Part shown: piece by piece, positions 8,796-16,929 of the stretch
Position numbering within the stretch: position 1 is the stretch's first letter
How the letters are laid out: each line of letters begins with the position of its first letter
Assembly: GCF_000716335.1 (NCBI RefSeq)
Contig: NZ_KL591016.1
Location: forward strand, 2,999-66,998
Length of the DNA: 64,000 bases
From: Streptomyces sp. NRRL S-118
GTDB taxonomy: Bacteria > Actinomycetota > Actinomycetes > Streptomycetales > Streptomycetaceae
Direction of reading: 5' to 3'
Program-made: the position numbers and the translations under genes
Notes under the pieces: generated by a model
Told to the model about the DNA's origin: nothing
What the model saw: the letters and a program-made list of their open reading frames with translations, nothing else
Database searches by the model: none

Positions 8796-11120
8796 ATGCG
8801 CCTGCGCTCCTCCTTTCCTTACGGGACGACGCACGAGGACGTTCGCGTCACCCTGCCCGACAGCACCCGTCTGTACGCACGGGTCTGGCGGCCGCTGACC
8901 GACGAGCCGGTGCCCGCGCTGCTGGAATACGAGCCGGGCCGGCTGACCGACGCGACCGCCCCGCGGGACACCCAGCGCCACCCCTGGTACGCCGGCCACG
9001 GTTACGCCTCGGTACGGGTGGACGCACGCGGCCACGGCAACAGCGAGGGCGTACCGGGGCCCGCCCACGACACGGCCGGCCCCGCCGACGGCACGGCGGT
9101 GGTGGACTGGCTGGCCCGTCAGCCGTGGTGCACCGGCCGGGTCGGCATGTTCGGTATCGGCGCGGGCGGCTCCGCCGCACTACGGGTCGCGGCACTCGCC
9201 CCCGAGCCGCTGCGGGCCGTGGTGGCGGTGTGCGCCACGGACGACCCGTACGACACCGGGGTCCACTACCTGGGCGGAGCCGTCATGGCCGCGGGCCTGC
9301 ACGCCGCGTCGGCGGCGCGGCTCGCCCGCGCCGCGCGGCCGCCGGACCCGGTGTACGCGGGCGAGCTGTGGCGCGAGATGTGGCTGGCCCGGCTGGAGAC
9401 CCTGGACCCGCCGGCCCGTACCTGGCTGGCCCACCCCACGCGGGACACCTACCGGCGCGGTGCCCGCGGACCGGTGGACCTCGGGGCGGTCCGCGCCGCG
9501 GTCCTCGCGGTGGGGGGTCTGCACGACCCGTACCGCGACGCCGTGCTGCGGCTGGTCGAGCGGCTGCCGCGGGAGCGGGTGCGCGGGATCATCGGCCCCT
9601 GGGCGCACCGGTACCCGGACCAGGACCTGCCGCCCGGCCCCGCGATCGGCTTCCTCCAGGAGACCCTGCGCTGGTGGGACCACCACCTCAAGGGCCTCGA
9701 CAACGGGGTCATGGACGAGCCGCTGCTGCGCTCCTGGATCGGCTCCTCGCGCCCGCCCGCGACGGCGTACCGGGAGCTGCCGGGACGCTGGGCGGCCGAG
9801 GACGCCTGGCCGTCCCCGCACGTCGCACCCGTCGCGTACGCCCTGCAGGGGTCGCCCGTCCCGGTGCGCTCCCCGCTGCGCACCGGCCTGGACGCGGGCC
9901 GGGTGGTCCCGTCCGGGAACGACGCCGACCTGCCGCCCGACCAGCGCGCGGAGGACGCGTACGCGGCCTGCTTCGACTTTCCCGTCCCCGAGGACGGCCC
10001 TCCGCTCGAAATTCTCGGCCGCCCGCGCGTCACCCTCGCCCTTCACCCCCTGGACCTGCACCCCCTCGACCTGCGCCCCCTCACCCGGCCCGGATCCCCG
10101 GGCACCGCCGCCACCACGGCACCACCGCCCCGGCCGGGCCCGTCCACTGCGCCCCCGGTGCCTGTCGCGCCCGGCACCGAAGCCGACGAAGCCGCCGAGG
10201 TCAACGAAGCCGCCGAGGTCGACGAGGCCGACGCGCCCGACCGACCCGCCTCGTCTACCGCGCCCCCGGAGCCTGCCGCGTCCACCGAGCCCACCGACGC
10301 CGACGCCGACGCCGACGGTGACGGTGACGGTGACGCGCCCAGCCCACCCGACGCGCCCGGCCCGTCCAGTCCGCCCGGCCCACCCGACGCGCCCGGCCCA
10401 CCCGCCGGGCAGGTCGTCGTCCGGATCTGCGACGTCGCGCCGGGCGGCGCCTCCACGCTCGTCACCCGCGGCGCCCTCGCCCTGTCCCCCGGCCGTACGG
10501 TCCACACCGTCGAGCTGAACGCCACCGGCCACGCCTTCCGGCCGGGCCACCACGTGCGTCTCGCCGTCTCGTCCGCGTACTGGCCCTGGCTGTGGCCCCT
10601 CCCGGACGCCCCGGGCTTCACTCTCGACCCGGCCGGCAGCTCCCTCGCCCTCCCCCTGCGCGCGCCCGCGCCCGCAGGCCGCGGCCGCGACGGCGCCGTC
10701 CGCTTCGAGCCCCCGGAGCAGGCCGAACCGCTCGGGGCCAACCATCCCGCCACCCTCGACGAGGCCCAGCGGCCCGCGCTGCTCCTCGTCCGTGACGTCG
10801 CGCGGGGTGAGTGGCGGCTGGAGGCCGACGTCCCGGGCAGCGGCCTCCGCATCCACCCCGACGGCCTCGAATTCACCGAGGACGCCGTGGAGACGTACAC
10901 CGTCACCGAGTCCGATCCGCTCTCCGCCCGCGCCCGCTCCGAGTGGCACATCCGCCTCCACCGCCCGGACCTGTTCTGGAACGTCACCGTCGACACCCGC
11001 TCCGAGATCGCCTGCGAGGCCGGCCACTTCCTCACCACCGACGAGGTGATCTGCGCGGCAGGCACCGAGGTCCTCTTCCACCGGACCTGGCACGACCGCA
11101 TTCCCCGTACCGCCGGATGA
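8796..11120 (+). CDS. CocE/NonD (X-Pro dipeptidyl-peptidase-like) hydrolase lacking the nucleophile Ser
   Basis: This 774-residue protein has the CocE architecture: an alpha/beta-hydrolase domain (residues ~10-330) and a C-terminal jelly-roll (from about 540) with TVELNATGHAFRPGHHVRLAVSSAYWP. The Asp (D244, GGLHDPYRD) and His (H271, GPWAHRYPD) of the triad are present. The nucleophile elbow, normally GxSxxG, reads GIGAGGS with Gly122 in the Ser place. Between about residues 430 and 540 is a low-complexity Pro/Asp linker with (DA)n(DG)n repeats. ATG 8796 follows GTGAGG, and a -10-like TATACA lies at 8766. It may be inactive, use another residue, or bind a ligand. Confidence 0.82.
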   Translation: MRLRSSFPYGTTHEDVRVTLPDSTRLYARVWRPLTDEPVPALLEYEPGRLTDATAPRDTQRHPWYAGHGYASVRVDARGHGNSEGVPGPAHDTAGPADGTAVVDWLARQPWCTGRVGMFGIGAGGSAALRVAALAPEPLRAVVAVCATDDPYDTGVHYLGGAVMAAGLHAASAARLARAARPPDPVYAGELWREMWLARLETLDPPARTWLAHPTRDTYRRGARGPVDLGAVRAAVLAVGGLHDPYRDAVLRLVERLPRERVRGIIGPWAHRYPDQDLPPGPAIGFLQETLRWWDHHLKGLDNGVMDEPLLRSWIGSSRPPATAYRELPGRWAAEDAWPSPHVAPVAYALQGSPVPVRSPLRTGLDAGRVVPSGNDADLPPDQRAEDAYAACFDFPVPEDGPPLEILGRPRVTLALHPLDLHPLDLRPLTRPGSPGTAATTAPPPRPGPSTAPPVPVAPGTEADEAAEVNEAAEVDEADAPDRPASSTAPPEPAASTEPTDADADADGDGDGDAPSPPDAPGPSSPPGPPDAPGPPAGQVVVRICDVAPGGASTLVTRGALALSPGRTVHTVELNATGHAFRPGHHVRLAVSSAYWPWLWPLPDAPGFTLDPAGSSLALPLRAPAPAGRGRDGAVRFEPPEQAEPLGANHPATLDEAQRPALLLVRDVARGEWRLEADVPGSGLRIHPDGLEFTEDAVETYTVTESDPLSARARSEWHIRLHRPDLFWNVTVDTRSEIACEAGHFLTTDEVICAAGTEVLFHRTWHDRIPRTAG

Positions 11121-11178
11121 TCACTGCGGCGCCGTCGTAACGTGTCCCCCACACACGTGGAAAGCGAGGCAAGCACCG

Positions 11179-12414
11179 ATGCCCGAGCAGTCCGAGCACA
11201 GCCCGCTCGACCTGGCCGAAGGCGACCCCTTCGGTCCGCACAACCTCCCGTACGGCGTCTTCAGCACCGCCGACGAACCCGGCCGTCGCCGGCTGGGCGT
11301 CCGCATCGGCGACCACGTCCTCGACGCGGGTGCGGCGGCCCACACCCTCGGCTCGCCGTACGCGGCGCTGCTCGCCCAGCCCAGCCTGAACGCCCTCCTC
11401 GCGGCGGGTCGCACGGCGTGGCGCGACGTCCGCCGGGCCCTGACCGCGTGGGTCACCGTGCCGGCGCACCGCGCCGACATCGAGCCGCTGCTGCACCCGC
11501 TCGCCGACGTCACCCTGCACCTGCCGTACGAGGTGGCGGACTACGTCGACTTCTACGCGTCCGAGCACCACGCCACCAACGTCGGACGGATCTTCCGGCC
11601 GGACGGCGAGCCGCTGACACCCAACTGGAAGCACCTGCCGATCGGTTACCACGGCCGCTCCGGAACGGTCGTGGTCTCCGGCACCGAGATCGTGCGCCCC
11701 GCCGGGCAGCGCAAGACCCCCGCCGACGCGACGCCCGTCTTCGGGCCGTCGGTGAAGCTGGACATCGAGGCGGAGGTGGGCTTCCTCGTCGGCACCCCGT
11801 CGGAGATGGGCCGGCCGGTCGGGCTGGCGGACTTCCGCGACCACGTCTTCGGCCTCACGCTGCTCAACGACTGGTCGGCCCGGGACATCCAGGCATGGGA
11901 GTACGTGCCGCTGGGCCCGTTCCTCGGCAAGTCCTTCGCCACGTCCGTATCGGCGTGGGTGACGCCGCTGGAGGCCCTGGACGCCGCCCGCGTCGACCCG
12001 CCCGCCCGCGACTTCCCGCTCCTGCCGTACCTGGACGACAGTGCCGAGGAGGAGCCCGGCGGCTTCGACCTGCGCATCACGGTCCGTATCAACGGCGAGG
12101 TCGTCGCGGAGCCGCCCTTCTCCACGATGTACTGGACCGCCGCCCAGCAGCTGGCACACATGACCGTCAACGGCGCCTCGCTGCGCACGGGCGACCTGTA
12201 CGGCTCCGGCACCGTCAGCGGCCCGGAGGTCCACCAGCGCGGCTCGCTGCTGGAGCTGACCTGGAACGGCCAGGAGCCGCTGGAACTGTCCGCCGGCAAG
12301 CGGACGTTCCTGGAGGACGGCGACGAGGTCACGCTCACCGCGTGGGCGCCGGGCCCCGACGGCGTGAAGGTCGCGCTGGGCGAGGTGACGGGCCGCATCA
12401 CGTCCGCCCAGTAG
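11179..12414 (+). CDS. fahA: Fumarylacetoacetase
   Basis: This 411-residue enzyme splits fumarylacetoacetate to fumarate and acetoacetate, the last step of tyrosine and homogentisate breakdown. It aligns with human FAH at an offset of two: metal ligands D124, E197, E199 and D231, and catalytic H131, are all present (VDFYASEHHATN, DIEAEVGF, LLNDWSARDIQ). The small N-terminal beta domain (PYGVFSTADE) precedes the catalytic domain. The ATG is preceded by GAAAGCGAGGCAAGC, a weak ribosome site. No other homogentisate-pathway gene is in the window, so it appears detached from its pathway, as is common in Streptomyces. Confidence 0.93.
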   Translation: MPEQSEHSPLDLAEGDPFGPHNLPYGVFSTADEPGRRRLGVRIGDHVLDAGAAAHTLGSPYAALLAQPSLNALLAAGRTAWRDVRRALTAWVTVPAHRADIEPLLHPLADVTLHLPYEVADYVDFYASEHHATNVGRIFRPDGEPLTPNWKHLPIGYHGRSGTVVVSGTEIVRPAGQRKTPADATPVFGPSVKLDIEAEVGFLVGTPSEMGRPVGLADFRDHVFGLTLLNDWSARDIQAWEYVPLGPFLGKSFATSVSAWVTPLEALDAARVDPPARDFPLLPYLDDSAEEEPGGFDLRITVRINGEVVAEPPFSTMYWTAAQQLAHMTVNGASLRTGDLYGSGTVSGPEVHQRGSLLELTWNGQEPLELSAGKRTFLEDGDEVTLTAWAPGPDGVKVALGEVTGRITSAQ

Positions 12415-12437
12415 TGGCAGATCTTGCCCCCTCGCCC

Positions 12438-12507
12438 GCAACACCGCAGGTCAGGACGGCCTCATAGCGCGCTTTCAGTGGCGCAATACTGCTGCAACAC
12501 CACAGGT
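12438..12507. repeat. Paired 14-bp direct repeats before the GntR palindrome
   Basis: GCAACACCGCAGGT (12438-12451) and GCAACACCACAGGT (12494-12507) differ at one base and are 56 bp apart. The second ends exactly where the GntR palindrome begins. They may be sites for an activator or for a second regulator dimer. Confidence 0.5.
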
Positions 12508-12539
12508 GGGCATGCGTCGGTATGGTCCGACGCATGCCC
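12508..12539. promoter_or_regulatory. 32-bp palindrome spanning the GntR start
   Basis: Perfect 13-bp arms GGGCATGCGTCGG (12508-12520) and CCGACGCATGCCC (12527-12539) enclose TATGGT. TATGGT fits a -10 box (TAnnnT), and ATG 12534 lies seven bases downstream, so the transcript would be leaderless. The palindrome thus covers the -10 box, start site and start codon. Autorepression by the GntR protein is the simplest reading. Confidence 0.65.
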
Positions 12540-13304
12540 ACCGAACGCATCCGAGAGCACGCCGGGGCGACCACCGTCGCCGCCCGGCGGCGCCGGTTGC
12601 GCGCCGACCGGGCCCGGCAGCTCGCCGACCTGCTGCGCCACCAGATCATCAGCGGTGCCCACCCCGCCGGAACGCTGCCCCACGAGGGCACCATCGGCCG
12701 GGACTACGGCGCCAGCCGCAACACCGTGCGCCAGGCACTGGACCTGCTGCGCGCCGAACAGCTCGTGGACCGGGTCCCGGGCGTCGGCACGGTCGTCGTC
12801 TGCCGCAAGTACCGGCACGGACTGAACCGCCTCCAGGGCCTGGCGGAGACCCTCCACGAACAGGGCACGGTCACCAACCAGGTCCGCACCATGGCCCCGG
12901 TCCCGGCGCCCGTGCCGGTCGCAGGGCGGCTGCGGCTGCCGCCGCACACCGACGTCCTCTGCATCGAGCGGCTCCGGCTGCTCAACGATCTGCCGCTCTC
13001 GCTCGACGTCACGTACATCCCCATGGACATCGGCGCCGGCCTGATCGGCTGCGACCTGGAGAACACGGACGTCTTCCGCCTCCTCGAAGAGCTCACCGGA
13101 CAACCCCTCGGCACGGCCGACATCACCCTCGAAGCCGTCAACGCGGACGCGCACTCCGCCGCCGTCCTCCAGGCGCCGCGCGGCGCGGCCGTCCTGATGC
13201 TGGAGCGGCTCACGCACCTCGCCGACGGCCGGCCGGTCGATCTGGAGTTCATCCGCTTCCGCGGCGACCGGCTCACCATGCACGGCCTGCTGCACCGCGT
13301 GTAA
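12534..13304 (+). CDS. GntR/HutC-family regulator with UTRA domain
   Basis: The 256-residue protein has an N-terminal winged helix (residues ~20-85: LADLLRHQIISGAHPAGTLPHEG, YGASRNTVRQALDLLRAEQLV, VPGVGTVV). A UTRA effector domain follows (~105-250: VLCIERLRLLNDLPLSLDVTYIP, RGAAVLMLERLTHLADGRPVDLEFIRFRGDRL). HutC regulators usually bind a small-molecule effector and release their operator. The gene leads a co-directional cluster with ferredoxin, ABC transporter and flavoprotein, so it probably senses the imported substrate. ATG 12534 is preferred because it suits a leaderless transcript; ATG 12522 in the same frame would add four residues. Confidence 0.87.
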   Translation: MPTERIREHAGATTVAARRRRLRADRARQLADLLRHQIISGAHPAGTLPHEGTIGRDYGASRNTVRQALDLLRAEQLVDRVPGVGTVVVCRKYRHGLNRLQGLAETLHEQGTVTNQVRTMAPVPAPVPVAGRLRLPPHTDVLCIERLRLLNDLPLSLDVTYIPMDIGAGLIGCDLENTDVFRLLEELTGQPLGTADITLEAVNADAHSAAVLQAPRGAAVLMLERLTHLADGRPVDLEFIRFRGDRLTMHGLLHRV

Positions 13305-13440
13305 CCACCCCGTCGGCTTCCCCGACCCCACCCTTCCGTCGCCTCCCTTTCGCCCCCTCCCTCCCGTCACCTCGCCGCCTCCCTTTCGCCCTCTTCCTCC
13401 CGTTCCCTCCTCCTGTCCACTCCCTTCCCCGGAGACAGCC
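13305..13440 (+). repeat. Polypyrimidine spacer with 36-bp direct repeat
   Basis: The gap between GntR and ferredoxin genes is almost purely C and T on the plus strand. Two imperfect 36-bp copies occur at 13337-13372 and 13373-13408, each starting CGYCGCCTCCCTTTCGCCC. The spacer ends with GGAGA (13431-13435), the ribosome site of the ferredoxin. I see no terminator or gene in it. Confidence 0.7.
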
Positions 13441-13668
13441 ATGCCCTTGGTGCCCCAGCGGGCCGACGTGCCCGTGACCATCGACGAGTCGAAGTGCATC
13501 GACGGCTGCACCCTCTGCGTCGACATGTGCCCCCTGGACTCACTGGCGATCGACCCCGCGAACGGCAAGGCGTTCATGCACGTGGACGAGTGCTGGTACT
13601 GCGGCCCGTGCGCGGCCCGGTGTCCCACCGGAGCCGTCACGGTCAACATGCCCTACCTGCTCAGGTGA
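13441..13668 (+). CDS. AprB-like 2x[4Fe-4S] ferredoxin
   Basis: This 75-residue protein has two clusters of cysteines: CIDGCTLCVDMCPLDSL and a second, CWYCGPCAARCPTGAV. These should hold two [4Fe-4S] clusters. The odd spacing of the first motif (CxxxCxxCxxxCP) and the short hydrophobic C-terminus (VNMPYLLR) recall the beta subunit of adenylylsulfate reductase and its relatives, which pass electrons to an FAD subunit. The FAD-binding partner is encoded 3.3 kb downstream, after the transporter genes. ATG 13441 follows GGAGA at five bases. The next gene begins ten bases after the stop. It is smaller than true AprB, so the physiological reaction is open. Confidence 0.85.
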   Translation: MPLVPQRADVPVTIDESKCIDGCTLCVDMCPLDSLAIDPANGKAFMHVDECWYCGPCAARCPTGAVTVNMPYLLR

Positions 13669-13678
13669 AAGGCCCGCC

Positions 13679-15061
13679 ATGTCCCGCACCACCACCGCCG
13701 CACGCACGCGTACCGGCACCCCCGCCCCGGGGCGCCGCACCACCACCGCCCTGGCACGCGCCCTCCCGCTCGCCCTCCTCCTCACCGCCTGCGGCGGCAG
13801 CCCGCAGGCCGACGACTCGGCCGTCACCGTCACCATCGGCTACCAGTCCAAGACCATCAACACCGTCACCGCCGGGACCCTGCTGCGCTCCCTCGGCCAC
13901 TTCGAGCGCGAGCTGCGCGCCCTCGGTGAGCGGGACGGCCGGACGTACAGGGTGGTCTGGCAGGACTACGCCACCGGCGCGCCGATCACCGCGCAGATGA
14001 CCGCCGGCAAGATCGACATCGGCTCCATGGGGGACTTCCCCCTGCTCCTCAACGCTGCCCGCGGCAGGCAGCTGGACCGTCCGACCAAGCTCGTCTCGGT
14101 CACCGGGTACAACCTGCGCGGCGCCCTCAACACCATCGTCACCGCCCCCGGTTCGTCGCTGACCACGCTGGAGGACCTGCGGGGCAGGAAGGTCTCCACC
14201 AGCGTGGGCTCCGCCGCCGACGGCACCCTGGTGCGTGCCCTGGAGCAGAAGGGCATCACCGTCCGCAAGCTCAACCAGCAGCCCGCGGTGGGCGCTTCGG
14301 CGCTCTCCGCGGGGAGCATCGACGCGCTCTCGCAGTTCGTCGCCTGGCCCGGGCTGCTGGCCTTCCAGGGCAAGGCGAAGGCGCTGTACGACGGCGGCGA
14401 GCTGAACGTGCCGACCTTCCACGGCGTCACCACCCGCGCGGCCTTCGCCGAACAGCACCCGGGTGTGGTCGACGCCTTCCTGCGGGCCCAGCGCACGGCC
14501 ACCGCGTACCTGCGCACCCACCCCGTCGACGCCAGCCGCAAGGTCGCCGCGGCCACCGGTCTGCCCGCCGAGGTGGTCCACCTCTACAACGGCCCGAACG
14601 GCATCGCGACCTTCGACCCCACGATCAAGCCCCGGCTCGTCGCGGCCCTGAAGCAGGACGTGCCGATCCTCGTGGCGGCCGGCCTCGTGCGGGACGGGGA
14701 CGTGGACGTGGACGCGTTCGTCGACGACAGCCACATCCGCCGCGTGTACGGCGCCGGTTACGCCGAACAGCGCGCCGCCCTCGCGCCCCCGTCCCGCAGC
14801 GAGGTCTGGCTCGGGGACGGCACCACGACCTTCGCCACCCCGGCCGAGGCACTGCGCCACGTCGCCGCCCACCGGGACCGGGTGCGGGCGGCCTACGTGC
14901 CCGACACCACCACCGGGACCCTCTGGTTCGCCGACCGGTCGGTGTGGCTCCAGGACGGCGACCGGCGGCTGCCGTTCCAGACACGTTCCGCCGCCGACGC
15001 CTACCGCGCCGCACACCCCAACGCGCGGCTCCTCACCTACGAACAGGCGCTGCGCCCATGA
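13679..15061 (+). CDS. ABC transporter lipoprotein substrate-binding protein with NosL-like tail
   Basis: This 460-residue protein has a lipobox LLTAC with the lipidated Cys at 38, so it is anchored outside the membrane. Residues ~48-370 are the SsuA/TauA-type (NMT1/THI5-like) type II binding fold: VTIGYQSKTINTVTAGTLL, MTAGKIDIGSMGDFPLLLN, LRGRKVSTSVGSAADGTLV. Such proteins bind sulfonates, nitrate, pyrimidine precursors or similar small molecules. Residues ~375-460 are an extra domain resembling NosL: VWLGDGTTTFATPAEALRH, WFADRSVWLQDGDRRLPFQTRSAADAYRAAHP. The metal-binding Cys of true NosL is not seen. The stop overlaps the permease ATG (ATGA). Confidence 0.85.
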   Translation: MSRTTTAARTRTGTPAPGRRTTTALARALPLALLLTACGGSPQADDSAVTVTIGYQSKTINTVTAGTLLRSLGHFERELRALGERDGRTYRVVWQDYATGAPITAQMTAGKIDIGSMGDFPLLLNAARGRQLDRPTKLVSVTGYNLRGALNTIVTAPGSSLTTLEDLRGRKVSTSVGSAADGTLVRALEQKGITVRKLNQQPAVGASALSAGSIDALSQFVAWPGLLAFQGKAKALYDGGELNVPTFHGVTTRAAFAEQHPGVVDAFLRAQRTATAYLRTHPVDASRKVAAATGLPAEVVHLYNGPNGIATFDPTIKPRLVAALKQDVPILVAAGLVRDGDVDVDAFVDDSHIRRVYGAGYAEQRAALAPPSRSEVWLGDGTTTFATPAEALRHVAAHRDRVRAAYVPDTTTGTLWFADRSVWLQDGDRRLPFQTRSAADAYRAAHPNARLLTYEQALRP

Positions 15062-16029
15062 CGTACGCACGCCGAGCGGCCTCGCTCCTCACCGCCCTCG
15101 TCCTGTGGCAGTTCCTGACCACTTACGACATCGACCTGTGGCTGCGCTTCGGCCAGTTCCCGACGGTCACCGACGTGGCGTCCACCTTCGCCGACCGCGT
15201 CGCCACCGCCCCGTACTGGCAGGACGTCGGCGACAGCCTCACCCGCATCCTCCTCGGCTTCGTGCTCGCGGCCGCCGCGGGCGTCACGCTGGGCACGGCG
15301 ATCGCCCGCTCGCGGCTGGTCGCGGATCTGCTGGGGCCCGTCCTGGAGGTGCTGCGCCCGATCCCCGCCATCGCGCTCGTACCGATCGCGATCCTGCTCT
15401 TCCCGAGCAACGAGCAGGGCATCGTGTTCATCACCTTCACGGCCGCGTTCTTCCCCGTGCTGGTCTCCACCCGCCACGCCGTGCGCGCGCTGTCGCCGCT
15501 GTGGGAGGAGGCGGTGCTCACCATGGGCGCGAGCCGGGCCCGGGTGCTGCGCTCCGTCGTCCTGCCGGGGGCGCTGCCCGGCATCTTCGGCGGACTGTCC
15601 GTCGGGATCGGCGTCTCGTGGATCTGTGTGATCTCGGCGGAGATGATCTCGGGCGAGTACGGCGTCGGCTACCGCACCTGGCAGGACTACACGGTCGTCG
15701 ACTACCCCGGCGTCCTGGTCGGGATGGCGACGATCGGGATCCTCGGCTGGCTGACCTCGACCGGCGTGGAGCTGGTCGGCCGCCGCGCCACGGGCTGGCT
15801 TCCGCGCGGTGACGCCCGGCTCGCGTCCCCGCCCGCCCGCGCCGGTCGCACCGCCCCGGGCCTTCGCCGGCGGCCTCCCGGGACGGCGCGCCATGCCCCT
15901 GGCGCGCCGCCCGCGCCCGAGTTCCCCGCAGCCCCCGCAGCCCCCGCAGCCCCCGAGGAGCGTTCCGCCGTGACTCCCGCAGCCCCGACCGGCACCCCGG
16001 CCCCGACGACCACCGGTCCCGCGTCATGA
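15058..16029 (+). CDS. ABC transporter permease, SsuC/TauC type
   Basis: This 323-residue inner-membrane permease has about six hydrophobic segments. The ATPase-contact (EAA) loop is EEAVLTMGASRARVLRSVVLPGALPGI, and ISAEMISGEYGVGYRTWQDY is the typical SsuC/TauC ending. It would move the ligand delivered by the preceding lipoprotein into the cell. ATG 15058 overlaps the stop of the binding-protein gene, and its own stop overlaps the ATPase ATG at 16026, so the three are translationally coupled. The last ~70 residues are a Pro/Ala/Arg-rich tail (with repeated PAAPAAP) absent from ordinary family members; it is probably cytoplasmic and disordered. Confidence 0.88.
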   Translation: MTYARRAASLLTALVLWQFLTTYDIDLWLRFGQFPTVTDVASTFADRVATAPYWQDVGDSLTRILLGFVLAAAAGVTLGTAIARSRLVADLLGPVLEVLRPIPAIALVPIAILLFPSNEQGIVFITFTAAFFPVLVSTRHAVRALSPLWEEAVLTMGASRARVLRSVVLPGALPGIFGGLSVGIGVSWICVISAEMISGEYGVGYRTWQDYTVVDYPGVLVGMATIGILGWLTSTGVELVGRRATGWLPRGDARLASPPARAGRTAPGLRRRPPGTARHAPGAPPAPEFPAAPAAPAAPEERSAVTPAAPTGTPAPTTTGPAS

Positions 16030-16763
16030 CGGCCGCGCCGGCCCCCACCGCCACCCGCACGGGAGCGCGGCTCACCCTGTCCGGTGCCGTGCTGGGCAGG
16101 CCGGACGCCCCGCTCCCGCTCCGCACCGACCTCGACGTCGCGCCCGGCGAGGTCCTCACGGTCGTCGGCCCCTCCGGCTGCGGCAAGTCCACCCTGCTGC
16201 GCACGCTCGCGGGCCTGCTGCGGCCGCTGGACGGCAGCGTCGCCCAGGACGGACGGCCCATCACCGGGCCCGGCCGGGACCGTGCCCTGGTGTTCCAGGA
16301 GGACGCGCTGCTGCCGTGGCGGACCCTGCGGGCCAACGTCGAACTGCCCCTGGCCGTCGCGGGCGTACCGCGTCCGGAGCGGCGGGCGCGGGCCGAGGAG
16401 TGGCTCGCCCGGGTGGGGCTCGCCGAGCACGCGCACAAGCACCCGCACCGTGTCTCCGGCGGCCAGCGCCAGCGCGCCCAGCTCGCCCGCGCCCTCGCCG
16501 CCGAGCCGCGTGCCGTGCTGATGGACGAGCCGTTCGGCGCGCTGGACGCCCAGACGCGGGCGGACATGCAGCGGCTCCTGGTCGACGTGCTGAAGGACAC
16601 CGCGGCGACGGTCGTCTTCGTCACCCACGACGTCGACGAGGCGCTGTTCCTCGGCGACCGGATCGCCCTCCTCGCCACCGGCCGGGTGCTGGACGTCCCC
16701 CGCGACGCCCCGGACCGCACCGCCGGCCTGCGCCGCACGGTCCTCGCCTCCCTGACCGGCTGA
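16026..16763 (+). CDS. ABC transporter ATPase, SsuB/TauB type
   Basis: This 245-residue ATPase powers the neighbouring permease. Walker A is GPSGCGKST, the Q-loop FQEDALLPWRT, the signature SGGQRQRAQLARAL, Walker B AVLMDEPFGALD, and the H-loop VTHDVDEALFLGDR. The Q-loop wording and DEPFGALD are typical of nitrate/sulfonate/taurine importers. ATG 16026 overlaps the permease stop by four bases. A C-rich 166-base spacer separates it from the flavoprotein gene. Confidence 0.92.
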   Translation: MTAAPAPTATRTGARLTLSGAVLGRPDAPLPLRTDLDVAPGEVLTVVGPSGCGKSTLLRTLAGLLRPLDGSVAQDGRPITGPGRDRALVFQEDALLPWRTLRANVELPLAVAGVPRPERRARAEEWLARVGLAEHAHKHPHRVSGGQRQRAQLARALAAEPRAVLMDEPFGALDAQTRADMQRLLVDVLKDTAATVVFVTHDVDEALFLGDRIALLATGRVLDVPRDAPDRTAGLRRTVLASLTG

Positions 16764-16929
16764 CCGACCCGGCCGGCCGCCCCGCCCACCGCCCGTCCCC
16801 CGCCCGACAACCCGACCTCCGCCCACCACCCACCGCCCGCCCACCGCCCACCGGTCGACCTCCGCCGACCGCCCGCCCGGCTGTCCGAACCGGCCCCGAC
16901 CGAGCGCTCCCCCGACCGAAAGGCCCCCC
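16764..16929 (+). repeat. C-rich low-complexity spacer before the flavoprotein
   Basis: This spacer is dominated by CCGCCCACC-type repeats (about five copies) and has very few A or T residues. It carries no recognisable hairpin terminator. It ends with CGAAAGG a few bases before GTG 16930. It is the second pyrimidine-rich spacer in the cluster. Confidence 0.6.
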
